DNA of 64,000 nt from Sphingomonas sp. Root710 (GTDB lineage Bacteria > Pseudomonadota > Alphaproteobacteria > Sphingomonadales > Sphingomonadaceae). Positions 35,002-44,121 of the stretch are shown here, one piece after another (within the stretch, counting starts at the first letter, position 1; each line of letters begins with the position of its first letter). A model generated the notes under the pieces. It was not told the origin of the DNA, searched no databases, and saw only the letters and a list, made by a program, of their open reading frames with translations. The translations under genes and the position numbers were made by a program. The DNA lies in NCBI RefSeq assembly GCF_001429065.1, contig NZ_LMIB01000012.1, positions 628,506-692,505 on the forward strand, given 5' to 3'.

Positions 35002-35913
35002 ATGGCCGGCCAAAGCCACAGACTGATTTTTCCGCTCGTCGCGGCGATGCTGGCGCTCCCCGCTCCTGCTGCCGTCGCGGCTACCGCCGTCGCGTCTCCC
35101 CCCGTCGCGACGGCGGACCAGTATCTGACGATCGATGGCGCGCGCGTCCGGGTCCGCATCGAAGGGCCGAAGAGCGCGCCGCCGATCCTGCTAATCCACG
35201 GCTTCACCTTCAGCCTGGAGAGCTGGGACGGCTGGGCCAGTGATCTCGCGCGCGACCATCGCGTGATCCGCTACGACCTGACCGGCCATGGGCTGAGCGA
35301 CCCCGACGCGCAGGGGCTTTACGGCACCGCGCATCGGGTGGCGCAGCTCGCCCGGCTGATGGACAAGCTCCATGTCCGCAAGGCGGTGATCGCGGGCAAC
35401 AGCTTCGGCGGGCTGATCGCGTGGAACTTTGCGGTCGCCTATCCGCAGCGGGTGAAGAAGCTGGTGCTGGTCGACAGCGCCGCCTTCTCGATCAATGGGG
35501 TCACCGAACAACCGGTGCCGGTGCCACCGGCGATGTGCGCCCATTTGCTCGATCCCAGCCCGGCAGGGGTCGCCTATTCGGCGGCGCAGATCTACGCGCA
35601 TCCCGAGCGGCTGACTTCGGCGCGGCGCGAGCAGATGCGTAGCATGATCGCGCGCAACGGCCCCGCGCTGATCGCCCATCTTGAACAGTTCACCCTGCCT
35701 GATCCGCGCGCGCGGCTGGCCCGGGTGAAGGCCCCGACGCTGATCCTGTGGGGCCGCGCCGACAAGGTGATCCCGGTCGCGCAGGCCGATCAGCTGGCCG
35801 CCGCGATCCGGGGTTCCCAGCTGATCATCTACGACGATGTCGGCCACGCGCCGCAGGAAGAGGCGACCGCCGCCACGCTTTCCGACCTCCGCAACTTCTT
35901 AGACAAAAAATGA
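35002..35913 (+). CDS. Exported alpha/beta hydrolase (303 aa)
   Basis: An alpha/beta-fold hydrolase with a signal peptide (ending AAVAATA, about residue 28), so probably periplasmic. The oxyanion HGFTF, the nucleophile motif GNSFGG (Ser134), an Asp in LWGRADKVIP and a His in DVGHAPQEE form the expected triad. It likely hydrolyses an ester or lactone. The start at MAGQSHR follows AGGACC; a frame to 34957 adds 15 residues. It overlaps no gene but the receptor ATG follows within 20 nt, indicating one operon with the receptor and MFS transporter. Confidence 0.9.
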   Translation: MAGQSHRLIFPLVAAMLALPAPAAVAATAVASPPVATADQYLTIDGARVRVRIEGPKSAPPILLIHGFTFSLESWDGWASDLARDHRVIRYDLTGHGLSDPDAQGLYGTAHRVAQLARLMDKLHVRKAVIAGNSFGGLIAWNFAVAYPQRVKKLVLVDSAAFSINGVTEQPVPVPPAMCAHLLDPSPAGVAYSAAQIYAHPERLTSARREQMRSMIARNGPALIAHLEQFTLPDPRARLARVKAPTLILWGRADKVIPVAQADQLAAAIRGSQLIIYDDVGHAPQEEATAATLSDLRNFLDKK

Positions 35914-35927
35914 CCAGGGAGACGATC

Positions 35928-38165
35928 ATGATCGACACCACCAAGACTTTGCGCCTGCTCGCCGCCGCGACCGCGCTGACTGCCTTCGCCGCCCCCGCCG
36001 CCGTCTTCGCCCAGACCGAGGCGCCCGCCGCCGAAGCCGCCGCCAATGATGCCGGGGCCGACATCGTCGTCACCGCGCGGCGCCGCGAGGAGAGCCTGAT
36101 CGACGTGCCGATCTCGGTCACCGCGATCAGCGGCGACGCTCTGGCGCGGCAGGGCGCAGTCGACATAACCGCCTTGCAGGACAAGGCCCCCAACATGACG
36201 CTGCAGGTGGCGCGCGGATCGAACAGCACGCTGATCGCCTTCATCCGCGGCATCGGCCAGCAGGACCCGGTATGGGGCTTCGAGCCCGGCGTCGGCCTCT
36301 ATGTCGACGATGTCTATGTCGCGCGGCCGCAAGGCGCGGTGCTCGACATCTTCGACATCGAGCGGGTGGAGGTGCTGCGCGGGCCGCAGGGAACGCTGTA
36401 TGGCCGCAACACGATCGGCGGCGCGATCAAATATGTGACGCGGCGGCTGGGCCATGATTTCGAGGCGCGCGTCCGCGCTTCCTATGGCAGCTACAACCAG
36501 ACCGACCTGATCGGATCGGTGACGATCCCCGTGGGCGACAGCTTCGCGGTCGGCGCGGCGGTCGCCTATTACAAGCGCGACGGCTTCGGCAAGAACCTGA
36601 CCACCGGCGCCGAACATTATAACAAGGACGTGTTGGCGGGCCGCGTCTCCGCCGAATGGACACCGAGCGATCAGCTGTCGGTGCGCGTCGCCGCCGACAA
36701 GACTCGCGACAAGTCCAACCCGCGCCACGGCTATCGCCTGCTGCCCAACGGCGCGCTGCCCGACTTCCTGCCGCTGGGCGACGTCTATGACACCCGCGCC
36801 GGGATCGGCGACAAGAACAAGGTGGAGACCGAAGGCGTTTCGGGCACGATCGAATATGCGCTGAACGACATGCTGACGCTCAAGTCGATCACCGCCTATC
36901 GCAAGGGCGACACCGACACGGTGATCGACTTCGACGGTACGCCGGGGCCGGTGCTCGACATCCCGTCCTTCTACAAGGACCATCAGTTCACCCAGGAGGT
37001 GCAGGCGCTGATCCAGACCGACCGGGTCCAGGGCGTGATCGGCCTCTATTATCTCAACGGTTCGGCATCGGGCGCGTTCGACACGGTGATCGGCAATTTC
37101 CCGCCGATCGGCCTGACCACGCTCACCTCGGGCGATGTCGACACCAAGAGCTATGCCGCCTTCGCCGACGTCTCGGTCAAGCTGAGCGACCAGTTCTCGG
37201 TCTCGCTGGGCGGCCGCTACACCAGCGACAAGCGCGAGGGCACGGTGTACCGCGCCGATTATCTCGGCCTGCGCTCGCCGCTGTTCGGGCGGCCCAGCGC
37301 GGTGCCGTTCCGTACCCGCACCGATTACACCAACAGCCGCACCGACAAGAAGTTCACGCCGCGCGTGTCGTTCAGCTACATGCCGGTCGAAGACGTCAAC
37401 CTCTACGCCTCCTGGTCGAAGGGCTACAAGTCGGGCGGCTTCGATCCGCGCGGCGACGCGATCTTCACCCCGGGCACGGTCAACGGCTACAAGCCCGAGA
37501 CGGTGACTGCCTATGAAGCCGGCCTGAAGGGCGCCTTCCTGAACCGGACCCTCTTCCTGAACGTCGCGGGCTTCTATTCGGACTATAAGGACCAGCAGGT
37601 GACGACCCAGTTCCTGTCGGGCGCGACCGTGGTGTCGTCGGTCGACAATGTCGGCAAGTCGCGTATCTATGGCTGGGAGCTGGAGATGCGCGCGGTACCC
37701 GACCGTAACTTCCAGGTGCAGGCCTCGGTCGGCTACACCAACGCCAAGTTCAAGGAGTTCCTGACGCTTGATCCGGCCACGCTCACCATCCGCGACGTCG
37801 CCGACAGCCGGTTCTTCCAGAACACGCCGAAATATACCGCCAATGTCTCGGCGACGCTAGGCCATGATTTCGACGGGCTCGGCCGGGTGACGGTGACCCC
37901 GGCGCTCTCCTTCCGCAGCGCCTATTCGCTGTTCGAGGTGCCCAACCCGGTGCTCGACCAGAAGTCCTATCAGCTGGTCGACCTGTCGATCGTGTGGACG
38001 TCCGAGGACAAGCGTTTCTCGATCTCGGGCCATGGCCGCAACCTATTCGACCGCAAATATCGCGTCGGCGGCTACAACTTCCCCGGCGCGCTGACCGGCA
38101 ATTCGATCATCGGCTTCTACGGCCCGCCGCGCACCTTCACCCTGACCGGCGAGGTGCGGTTCTGA
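35928..38165 (+). CDS. TonB-dependent receptor (745 aa)
   Basis: An outer-membrane TonB-dependent receptor. It has a signal peptide (ending AAVFAQ), a Ton-box-like DIVVTARRRE, plug residues VEVLRGPQGTLYGRNTIGG and a barrel ending in TLTGEVRF with the terminal Phe. The ATG at 35928 has AGGGAG 6 nt upstream; an ATG 18 nt earlier overlaps the hydrolase stop. Codon use and composition match the surrounding high-GC genes. In the context of hydrolase, receptor and MFS it looks like the uptake component of a small-molecule system. Confidence 0.95.
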   Translation: MIDTTKTLRLLAAATALTAFAAPAAVFAQTEAPAAEAAANDAGADIVVTARRREESLIDVPISVTAISGDALARQGAVDITALQDKAPNMTLQVARGSNSTLIAFIRGIGQQDPVWGFEPGVGLYVDDVYVARPQGAVLDIFDIERVEVLRGPQGTLYGRNTIGGAIKYVTRRLGHDFEARVRASYGSYNQTDLIGSVTIPVGDSFAVGAAVAYYKRDGFGKNLTTGAEHYNKDVLAGRVSAEWTPSDQLSVRVAADKTRDKSNPRHGYRLLPNGALPDFLPLGDVYDTRAGIGDKNKVETEGVSGTIEYALNDMLTLKSITAYRKGDTDTVIDFDGTPGPVLDIPSFYKDHQFTQEVQALIQTDRVQGVIGLYYLNGSASGAFDTVIGNFPPIGLTTLTSGDVDTKSYAAFADVSVKLSDQFSVSLGGRYTSDKREGTVYRADYLGLRSPLFGRPSAVPFRTRTDYTNSRTDKKFTPRVSFSYMPVEDVNLYASWSKGYKSGGFDPRGDAIFTPGTVNGYKPETVTAYEAGLKGAFLNRTLFLNVAGFYSDYKDQQVTTQFLSGATVVSSVDNVGKSRIYGWELEMRAVPDRNFQVQASVGYTNAKFKEFLTLDPATLTIRDVADSRFFQNTPKYTANVSATLGHDFDGLGRVTVTPALSFRSAYSLFEVPNPVLDQKSYQLVDLSIVWTSEDKRFSISGHGRNLFDRKYRVGGYNFPGALTGNSIIGFYGPPRTFTLTGEVRF

Positions 38166-38221
38166 GCGGCACCGCCGATCGGCGGACGGGCGGGGAGACG
38201 GCGGTCTCCTCGCCCGCCGTG

Positions 38222-39436
38222 ATGATCGCGATGATGCTGATCGCCTATACGCTCAACTTCCTCGACCGGCAGATCATCGGCATCCTCGCAGTGCCGATCA
38301 AGACCGACCTGGGCCTGTCCGACGCGCAACTCGGACTGATGGGCGGGCTCGCCTTCGCGCTGTTCTACACCGGCCTCGGCATTCCGATCGCGATGCTCGC
38401 CGACCGGCACGACCGGTCGAAAATCATGACCGCGTCGCTGTTCATCTGGAGCCTGATGACCGCATTGTGCGGGCTGGCGCAGAATTTCTGGCAGCTGTTC
38501 GCCGCGCGGCTGGGCGTCGGCGTCGGCGAGGCGGGCGGGGTCGCGCCCGCCTATACGCTGATCTCCGACATGTTTCCCCCCGAGCAACGCGCGCGGGCGA
38601 TCGCGCTCTATTCGTTCGGCATCCCAATCGGCAGCGCATCCGGCATCGTCTTCGGCGGCGTGATCGCGACGCTGATCGACTGGCGCTACGCCTTCTTCAT
38701 CGTCGGCATCGCGGGCATCCTGTTCGCCCCCGTGTTCCGCCGCTTCGTCCGCGATCCGCGCGATGCCGCGGCGGCGCGGACCATCGCCGTAGGGCTGGGC
38801 GCGGTGCTGGCCACGCTGCTGCGCAAGCCCGCCTTCTGGCTGCTGGCGGTCGGCGCGGCCTGTTCGTCGATGATGGGCTATGGCCTGTTCTTCTGGCTGC
38901 CGAGCTTTCTGGTGCGCAGTTTTGGGATCAGCCTGCTCGACGCCTCGCTGGGCTATGGCGCGATCCTGCTGACCGGCGGGCTCGCGGGAATCTGGCTGGG
39001 CGGGCGGCTGTCCGATCGCCTCGCCGAACGATCGAAGGCGGCCTATGCGCTGGTCCCCGCTGCGGCGTTCGCCTGCACCCTTCCCTTCTATGCGCTCGGG
39101 ATCTCGTCGGCGACATTATGGGTGGCGCTGCTGCTGATGCTGGTGCCGACCGCGCTCGGCCTCGTCTGGCTCGGCCCTGTGATCGCGGCGGTCCAGGGCG
39201 TCGTCCCGCCGCCGATGCGAACCACCGCCTCGGCGATCTTCCTGTTCATCAACAACCTGATCGGCATCGGCGTCGGCACCCCGGCGATCGGCTGGCTCTC
39301 CGACCATTTCACCGCTGAATATGGCCGTGAGGCACTGCGCTACGCGATCCTCGCCGGGACCGGCTTCTACGTGCTGGCGATGCTGTTCCTGCTGCTCGCG
39401 GCGATCTGGCTGCCGCGCAACTGGCACCGCGATTGA
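38222..39436 (+). CDS. MFS transporter (about 404 aa)
   Basis: A major facilitator transporter with 12 predicted hydrophobic segments and the family loop DRHDRSKIMTAS between helices 2 and 3. The N-terminus MLIAYTLNFLDRQIIGIL is typical of the anion/organic-acid and spinster-like groups of MFS. The start is uncertain: GTG at 38219 and ATG at 38222 are close together without an ideal ribosome site, and the frame is open back through the receptor stop at 38165. It follows the receptor by 56 nt in the same operon and could move the hydrolysis product across the inner membrane. Confidence 0.9.
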   Translation: MIAMMLIAYTLNFLDRQIIGILAVPIKTDLGLSDAQLGLMGGLAFALFYTGLGIPIAMLADRHDRSKIMTASLFIWSLMTALCGLAQNFWQLFAARLGVGVGEAGGVAPAYTLISDMFPPEQRARAIALYSFGIPIGSASGIVFGGVIATLIDWRYAFFIVGIAGILFAPVFRRFVRDPRDAAAARTIAVGLGAVLATLLRKPAFWLLAVGAACSSMMGYGLFFWLPSFLVRSFGISLLDASLGYGAILLTGGLAGIWLGGRLSDRLAERSKAAYALVPAAAFACTLPFYALGISSATLWVALLLMLVPTALGLVWLGPVIAAVQGVVPPPMRTTASAIFLFINNLIGIGVGTPAIGWLSDHFTAEYGREALRYAILAGTGFYVLAMLFLLLAAIWLPRNWHRD

Positions 39437-39526
39437 GCGCTGTCGGGATCGTGAAATGCTGATGTGCGTTAATGGAGTGGCGACGCTTAGGCGGTAGGGC
39501 GGGCCGCTCAACCGGATGGAACGAAA

Positions 39527-39943
39527 TTGCTGCACCAGCTTACCTATATCAGCTCTGCCCGCGCGACGCTGCTTCTCAGCGACGTCGAGCAGATCCTCCA
39601 GACCTCCCGGCGGCGCAACGAGCGCGACCAGGTGACCGGGCTGTTGATCTTCGATGGCAAGCGCTTCCTGCAGGCGCTGGAAGGGCCGATCGAGGCGGTC
39701 GAGCAGACCTTCTCGCGGATCGCGCTCGACCCGCGGCACCGTGCGCTGGTGCGGCTGTCGAGCCGCGGCGTCGAAACGCGCGAGTTCGGCAACTGGTCGA
39801 TGGGATCGCATCTGACCGGTCCGGTGCTAGGCAAAGGCGACATGATCGATCATGTCGATGCGATGACCGCCGGGCTGTCCGATCCCAATGTCCGCGAGAC
39901 GCTGCGCGGCTTTGCGCGGATACGGGGCGGTTCGCCGGCATGA
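39527..39943 (+). CDS. BLUF-domain blue-light sensor (138 aa)
   Basis: A short BLUF (sensor of blue light using FAD) protein. The key residues are seen at the expected places: Tyr7 (LTYISSA), Asn31 (RRRNERD), Gln49 (FLQALEG), plus a GNWSMG segment (Trp90, Met92). The rest is a short C-terminal tail without an effector domain, so it probably works by protein interaction. It starts with TTG. Its stop overlaps the ATG of the PagL-like gene (ATGA), so the two are translationally coupled, suggesting a light-linked change in the outer membrane. This link is inference. Confidence 0.92.
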   Translation: MLHQLTYISSARATLLLSDVEQILQTSRRRNERDQVTGLLIFDGKRFLQALEGPIEAVEQTFSRIALDPRHRALVRLSSRGVETREFGNWSMGSHLTGPVLGKGDMIDHVDAMTAGLSDPNVRETLRGFARIRGGSPA

Positions 39944-40473
39944 TCCCGACGGGGCGCAGGGCGAGGCTGTCTTGCTGCGCCCTGGCATTGACTGCACCGG
40001 CGCCCGCTGCCGCCGATCAGCTCTGGATCGGCGGCTATCGGCACGACGTCACGCTGGCGCAGGAGAAGTTCGAGGGCGGGCAGGACATCAAGGCCGGGTG
40101 GATCGGCGAGCGCTTCGACGGCCTGCGCAAGATCGGCCGCCCCGCACCGCATCTGCTCTTCTCGAAGAGCCTCGACGGCGGCACCAACTATCTCGCCGCC
40201 GGGCTCAACTGGACGTGGGGCGGCCGCCTCTATCTGCGCCCGGGCATCGGGCTGGCGGTGAACGACGGCCCGCGCCGCGCCTATCGCAAGGGCAAACGCG
40301 TCGACCTCGGCTCGCCCGTCACCTTCGAGCCCGAGCTGGCCGCGGGGTGGCGACTGAACACGCGCGTCGCCATCGAGGCGTCCTGGGTGCATCTGAGCCA
40401 TGCGACGATCTTCAGCCGCCAGAACCGCGGCATGGATTCGATGGGGGTGCGGCTGCTCTACCGCCTGCCCTGA
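39940..40473 (+). CDS. PagL-like lipid A 3-O-deacylase / acyloxyacyl hydrolase (177 aa)
   Basis: An outer-membrane beta-barrel protein of the PagL (lipid A deacylase) family, which removes an acyl chain from lipid A. The C-terminal region carries the catalytic His-x-Ser in WVHLSHATIF (His151, Ser153). In PagL the third residue is Glu; in the corresponding NRGMDSMG an Asp (Asp166) is found instead. A signal peptide ends around residue 25 (PAAADQ). Length is close to PagL (about 170). The start ATG overlaps the BLUF gene stop. Confidence 0.8.
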   Translation: MIPTGRRARLSCCALALTAPAPAAADQLWIGGYRHDVTLAQEKFEGGQDIKAGWIGERFDGLRKIGRPAPHLLFSKSLDGGTNYLAAGLNWTWGGRLYLRPGIGLAVNDGPRRAYRKGKRVDLGSPVTFEPELAAGWRLNTRVAIEASWVHLSHATIFSRQNRGMDSMGVRLLYRLP

Positions 40474-40531
40474 TGCGCCGAAGCGAAGGCTGGCGGCGGA
40501 ACATCCGCCGCCCTTTCGCGGTTGACCGGCC

Positions 40532-41197
40532 ATGGCCACCGCATCCCCGAGCGCGACCGTCGAAGAAGGCAATGCCTGCGCGGTATCGCCCGGGTCGGAC
40601 ACGCTGCTGACCGACACGCTCGACGTGCTGGCGTCGGGCTGCGCGGGCGAGTGCATCTCGATCGACGATCTTACCGCGACGCTGGGCAGCAAATGCTTCG
40701 CGGGGCTGCTGTTCCTGCTCGCCGCGCCCAACATCTTCCCGGCCCCGCCATTCGTCGACATGGCGTTGGCGATCCCGCTGATGATCCTGTCGGCGCAGCT
40801 GGTCTTCGGGGTGCGGCGGCCCTGGCTGCCGGGATGGATATTAAGGCGCGAAGTTTCGACCGAGCGTTTCGCCGCGATCGTCGCGCGGCTGAGCCCGGTG
40901 ACCCGGCGGGTCGAAGTCGTGCTCAAGCGGCGGCTCGACATGCTGACAGGTATCGTCGCACACCGGCTGATAGGGCTGTTATGCTTCGCGCTCGCCATGA
41001 TGCTGGTGCTGCCGGTGCCGTTCGGCAATGCCCCGCCGGGGGCCGCGATCTCTTTGTTCGCGCTGGGGCTGCTCAACCGTGACGGGATCGCCGTGCTCGC
41101 CGGGATCGCCGCAACGATCGCCAGCGCGATCATCCTCGCGACCTTCGGCTATGGCGCATTCCGCGCGGGAGAATGGCTGACCCAGCTATTCGGTTGA
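40532..41197 (+). CDS. ExoD-family exopolysaccharide synthesis protein (221 aa)
   Basis: An inner-membrane protein of the ExoD family (PF06055), named for effects on exopolysaccharide synthesis in rhizobia. Mechanism unknown. A cytoplasmic N-terminal part (about 1-55) is followed by several hydrophobic segments, the most typical being KCFAGLLFLLAAPNIFPAPP and NAPPGAAISLFALGLLNRDG. Two start sites at the very 5' end were not separable. It ends convergently with the BASS gene, overlapping by 12 nt. Confidence 0.88.
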   Translation: MATASPSATVEEGNACAVSPGSDTLLTDTLDVLASGCAGECISIDDLTATLGSKCFAGLLFLLAAPNIFPAPPFVDMALAIPLMILSAQLVFGVRRPWLPGWILRREVSTERFAAIVARLSPVTRRVEVVLKRRLDMLTGIVAHRLIGLLCFALAMMLVLPVPFGNAPPGAAISLFALGLLNRDGIAVLAGIAATIASAIILATFGYGAFRAGEWLTQLFG

Positions 41198-42076
41198 GGC
41201 TTCCGCCGCGATGCGCGCGCGGAACAGGCGGATGAGGATGCCGGCGTTGGCGAGCATCAGCACGCCATAGACATTCTGGCTGATCGACAACTCCAGGCTG
41301 CCCAGCACCGTCGCGGTCAGGAACAGAGCGAGAGTGGCGTTCTGGACGCCGACCTCGATCGCCAGCGTCATCTGGTCGCGCGGGCCGACCTTCATCAACC
41401 GGCCGATCAGCAGCCCGCTGGCCAGCGCGAGCACGTTGAGCGCGAACATCGCGGGGCCGACCGCGATCGCATTGCGGATCACCATGTCGAAGCTGATCGC
41501 GATCGAAAAGCCGAGCATCGCGAGCAGGACGATGAACGCGGTAGGCTTGAGCTTCCGCGCGAGCGAGATCGAAACATCGGGCCAGCGGCTGCGCACGACC
41601 ATGCCGATGGCGATCGGCAGGACGGTGATGCGCACCAGCTTGGCGATGGTGTCGAGCATCGACAGTTCGGGCAGCTTGCCCGCGCCGTCCATGAAATGCG
41701 GGATTGCCCAGGCGAGCAGCAGCGGGATGGTGAAGACGGTGATCAGGCTCGATATCGCGGTGAGCACCACGGCGAGCGCGACATTACCCCCGCCGACGAA
41801 GGTGAGCGCGTTCGAAGTCGTGCCCGTCGGGCAGATCGCGATGATGAAGACCGCGAGCGCGAGCTCATGCTCGAGCCCGAACAGCCGCCCGACCGCCAGC
41901 CCGAGCAGCGGCAACAGCAGCATGTGCGCCGCCACCCCGACCGCGACCAGCCGCCGAAGGCCCGCGGCGAAGGCGAAGTCGGCGAGGCGCAGGGTGAGGC
42001 CCATGCTGAACATGATCAGCGCCAGCCCGATCGGGATGAGGACGCCGTTGACGAACCCGATGATGCCCACGTCCAA
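41186..42076 (-). CDS. BASS-family (bile acid:sodium symporter-like) transporter (296 aa)
   Basis: A polytopic inner-membrane protein of the bile acid:Na+ symporter superfamily, with about ten hydrophobic segments and the paired discontinuous motifs CPTGTTSNALTFVGGGN (near residue 83) and IEVGVQNATLALF (near 240). Members carry bile acids, pantothenate, pyruvate or related organic anions. Substrate cannot be read from sequence. It is convergent with ExoD and separated from the DUF885 gene by 90 nt, so operon membership is uncertain. Confidence 0.9.
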   Translation of the reverse strand: MDVGIIGFVNGVLIPIGLALIMFSMGLTLRLADFAFAAGLRRLVAVGVAAHMLLLPLLGLAVGRLFGLEHELALAVFIIAICPTGTTSNALTFVGGGNVALAVVLTAISSLITVFTIPLLLAWAIPHFMDGAGKLPELSMLDTIAKLVRITVLPIAIGMVVRSRWPDVSISLARKLKPTAFIVLLAMLGFSIAISFDMVIRNAIAVGPAMFALNVLALASGLLIGRLMKVGPRDQMTLAIEVGVQNATLALFLTATVLGSLELSISQNVYGVLMLANAGILIRLFRARIAAEASTE

Positions 42077-42165
42077 ATCCGCTCCCCCCCTTATCCCACC
42101 GCTGCATCCCGCATGGCCTGCGCGGCGTCAAGGGAATGGGGTGTGTAAAACCTATTCGGCAGCGC

Positions 42166-43929
42166 TCAATCGGGCAGCTTCCACGGCCCCTTGCCGCCCT
42201 CGGCGATGAAGCGGTCGGTGCGCGCCGCGATCACCGGCAAGGGGACCGAGCCAAGCGACAGGATCATGTCGTGAAAGGCGCGGATGTCGAACTTCGCGCC
42301 CAGCGCGGCTTCGGCGCGGGCGCGGTCCTTCTCGATCTGGAGCTGGCCGAGATAATAGGACAGCGCCTGGCCGGGCCAGCCGATATAGCGATCGACCTCG
42401 GTGGTCACCTCATGCTCGCTGAGCGCGCTGTTGTCGCGCAGATAGGCGATCGCCTGCTCCCGGCTCCAGCCCTTCGCGTGGATGCCGGTGTCGATCACCA
42501 GCCGGCAGGCGCGCCACATCTGGTAGCTGAGCATGCCGAAGCGGTCATAGGGCGTCTCGTACATTCCCATCTCGACCCCGAGCTTCTCGGTATAGAGCGC
42601 CCAGCCCTCGCCATAGGCCGAGACATAGGTGTAGCGCCGCCATTCGGGGCGCTCCTCATTCTCCGCGGCCAGCGACATCTGCCAGCTGTGCCCCGGCGCG
42701 GATTCGTGGAGGGTGAGCGCGGTGAGCTGGAAGAAGGGGCGCGAGGGCAGGTTCCAGGTGTTGACATAATAGCGGTCCTGCCCGCCGCGCCCGGCGGTGT
42801 AATAGGGCGCGATATCGGGCGCGACGGGCACGATGCCGAAGCGGCCGCGCGGCATCCGCCCGAACCATCGCGCAGCCTTGCCATCGAATTGCTTGGCGAT
42901 CCACGCGGCGCGTTCGAGCAGCGCTTGCGGCGTCTTCGGGTAAAATTGCGGGTCGCTGCGCAGGAAGTGCTGGAAGGCGGCGAAATCACCCGCAAACTTC
43001 ACCTCCTTCATCACCGCATCCATCTGCGCGCGAATCTTCGCGACCTCGGCGAGGCCGATGGCGTGGATCTCGTCGGGCGGCAGGTCGAGCGTAGTATAGG
43101 CGCGGATTTGGGCGCGGTAATAAGCCTTGCCGTCGGGCCAGCCCTCCGCCGCGAGGCCAGTGCGCAGGCCGGGCAGATAGTCTTTCCGCATGAAGGCGAG
43201 CAGCCGCGCATAGGCCGGCATCACCCGATCGCCGATCACCGCTTCGGCCTCTGCGCGCAACGCCGCCTGCTGTGCCGTCGGGATCGTCGCGGGAAGCGCC
43301 CTGAAGGGTTCGTACCAGAGCGTGTCGGCGGGTGATTTCGCTTCGGCAACCTGCGCGATCGAGCGGTCGCGGCCCGCCATGATCACCATGGGCGGGGTGA
43401 AGCCGCGCTTGAGCCCGGCGCGCATATTGGCGATATTCTGGTCGAAATAGCGGGGTATGTCGCGCATCAGCGAGAGCAACCGCCGCGCCTCATCCTCGTT
43501 TCGGGCGGGCTTTTCGGCATAATAGCCGAGATCGGCCCAGAAGGCGCTGTCGGAGTTAAGCGGCTTCTCATAGTCGCGGAAGCGCTGGGCATCGGCGAGG
43601 GTTTCGATCTGGGCGCGGTAGACGCCGTAATCCTCTTGTTTGTCGGGCGAAAGGTCGGCGGGTTTGATGGTGTCGAGCTGCCTCAGCACATCGGCCCAAT
43701 AGGCAGCGCGCGCCTGCTGGGTGGTGAGGCTCTCGTCAGGGAGATGCGCCGGGATGCCGCCCTTGTTGCTCTCCGCGCTCTGGAACGTCTGCTGCCGCCA
43801 CGCCCATTCCTTCGCGCTCAGCGCGTCGAAGCGGTCGCCGGCGGGGTTGGCGATGACGGACGTTGTGAAACACAGCATGATCGCGGCCAAGCCGATGATT
43901 CGCAGGCGCACGCCTCTTCTCCTCGTCAT
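42166..43929 (-). CDS. DUF885 zinc-metallopeptidase-like protein with signal peptide (587 aa)
   Basis: A DUF885 family protein. These are related to M32/M3-like metallopeptidases. The zinc motif LHESAPGHSWQ (HExxxxH-type) and downstream AYGEGWALYTEKLG are present, giving the likely metal ligands and the catalytic Glu. A signal peptide of about 28 residues ends near SVIANP, indicating a periplasmic enzyme. Some relatives act on peptides or modified amino acids. Nearest genes are unrelated; a REP-like palindrome follows at the 5' side (44009-44036). Confidence 0.9.
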   Translation of the reverse strand: MTRRRGVRLRIIGLAAIMLCFTTSVIANPAGDRFDALSAKEWAWRQQTFQSAESNKGGIPAHLPDESLTTQQARAAYWADVLRQLDTIKPADLSPDKQEDYGVYRAQIETLADAQRFRDYEKPLNSDSAFWADLGYYAEKPARNEDEARRLLSLMRDIPRYFDQNIANMRAGLKRGFTPPMVIMAGRDRSIAQVAEAKSPADTLWYEPFRALPATIPTAQQAALRAEAEAVIGDRVMPAYARLLAFMRKDYLPGLRTGLAAEGWPDGKAYYRAQIRAYTTLDLPPDEIHAIGLAEVAKIRAQMDAVMKEVKFAGDFAAFQHFLRSDPQFYPKTPQALLERAAWIAKQFDGKAARWFGRMPRGRFGIVPVAPDIAPYYTAGRGGQDRYYVNTWNLPSRPFFQLTALTLHESAPGHSWQMSLAAENEERPEWRRYTYVSAYGEGWALYTEKLGVEMGMYETPYDRFGMLSYQMWRACRLVIDTGIHAKGWSREQAIAYLRDNSALSEHEVTTEVDRYIGWPGQALSYYLGQLQIEKDRARAEAALGAKFDIRAFHDMILSLGSVPLPVIAARTDRFIAEGGKGPWKLPD

Positions 43930-44008
43930 GCTGAATTTGGTTCAGCATCCACCCATCCACAGGAGCCGGTCAACATGTGGCGCGGTGGATGCGGATTTAC
44001 CCCTCTTT

Positions 44009-44036
44009 CGTCATTCCCGCTTTCGCGGGAATGACG
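44009..44036. repeat. REP-like palindrome (single unit)
   Basis: A perfect 12-bp stem with a 4-nt loop, CGTCATTCCCGC / GCGGGAATGACG. The same unit occurs twice in inverted orientation at 54341-54438. It lies in the spacer between the DUF885 gene and the first peptide-binding-like gene, so it may act as a terminator or a REP-family element. Repeats of this type are common in alphaproteobacteria. Confidence 0.8.
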
Positions 44037-44121
44037 ATTAACGAGTACCCGGCCCCACCTCCGATGAGGTGACGATTTGGGGTTGAGCCGGGCTCAACCA
44101 TCGGGCCTAACGGGGATACCG

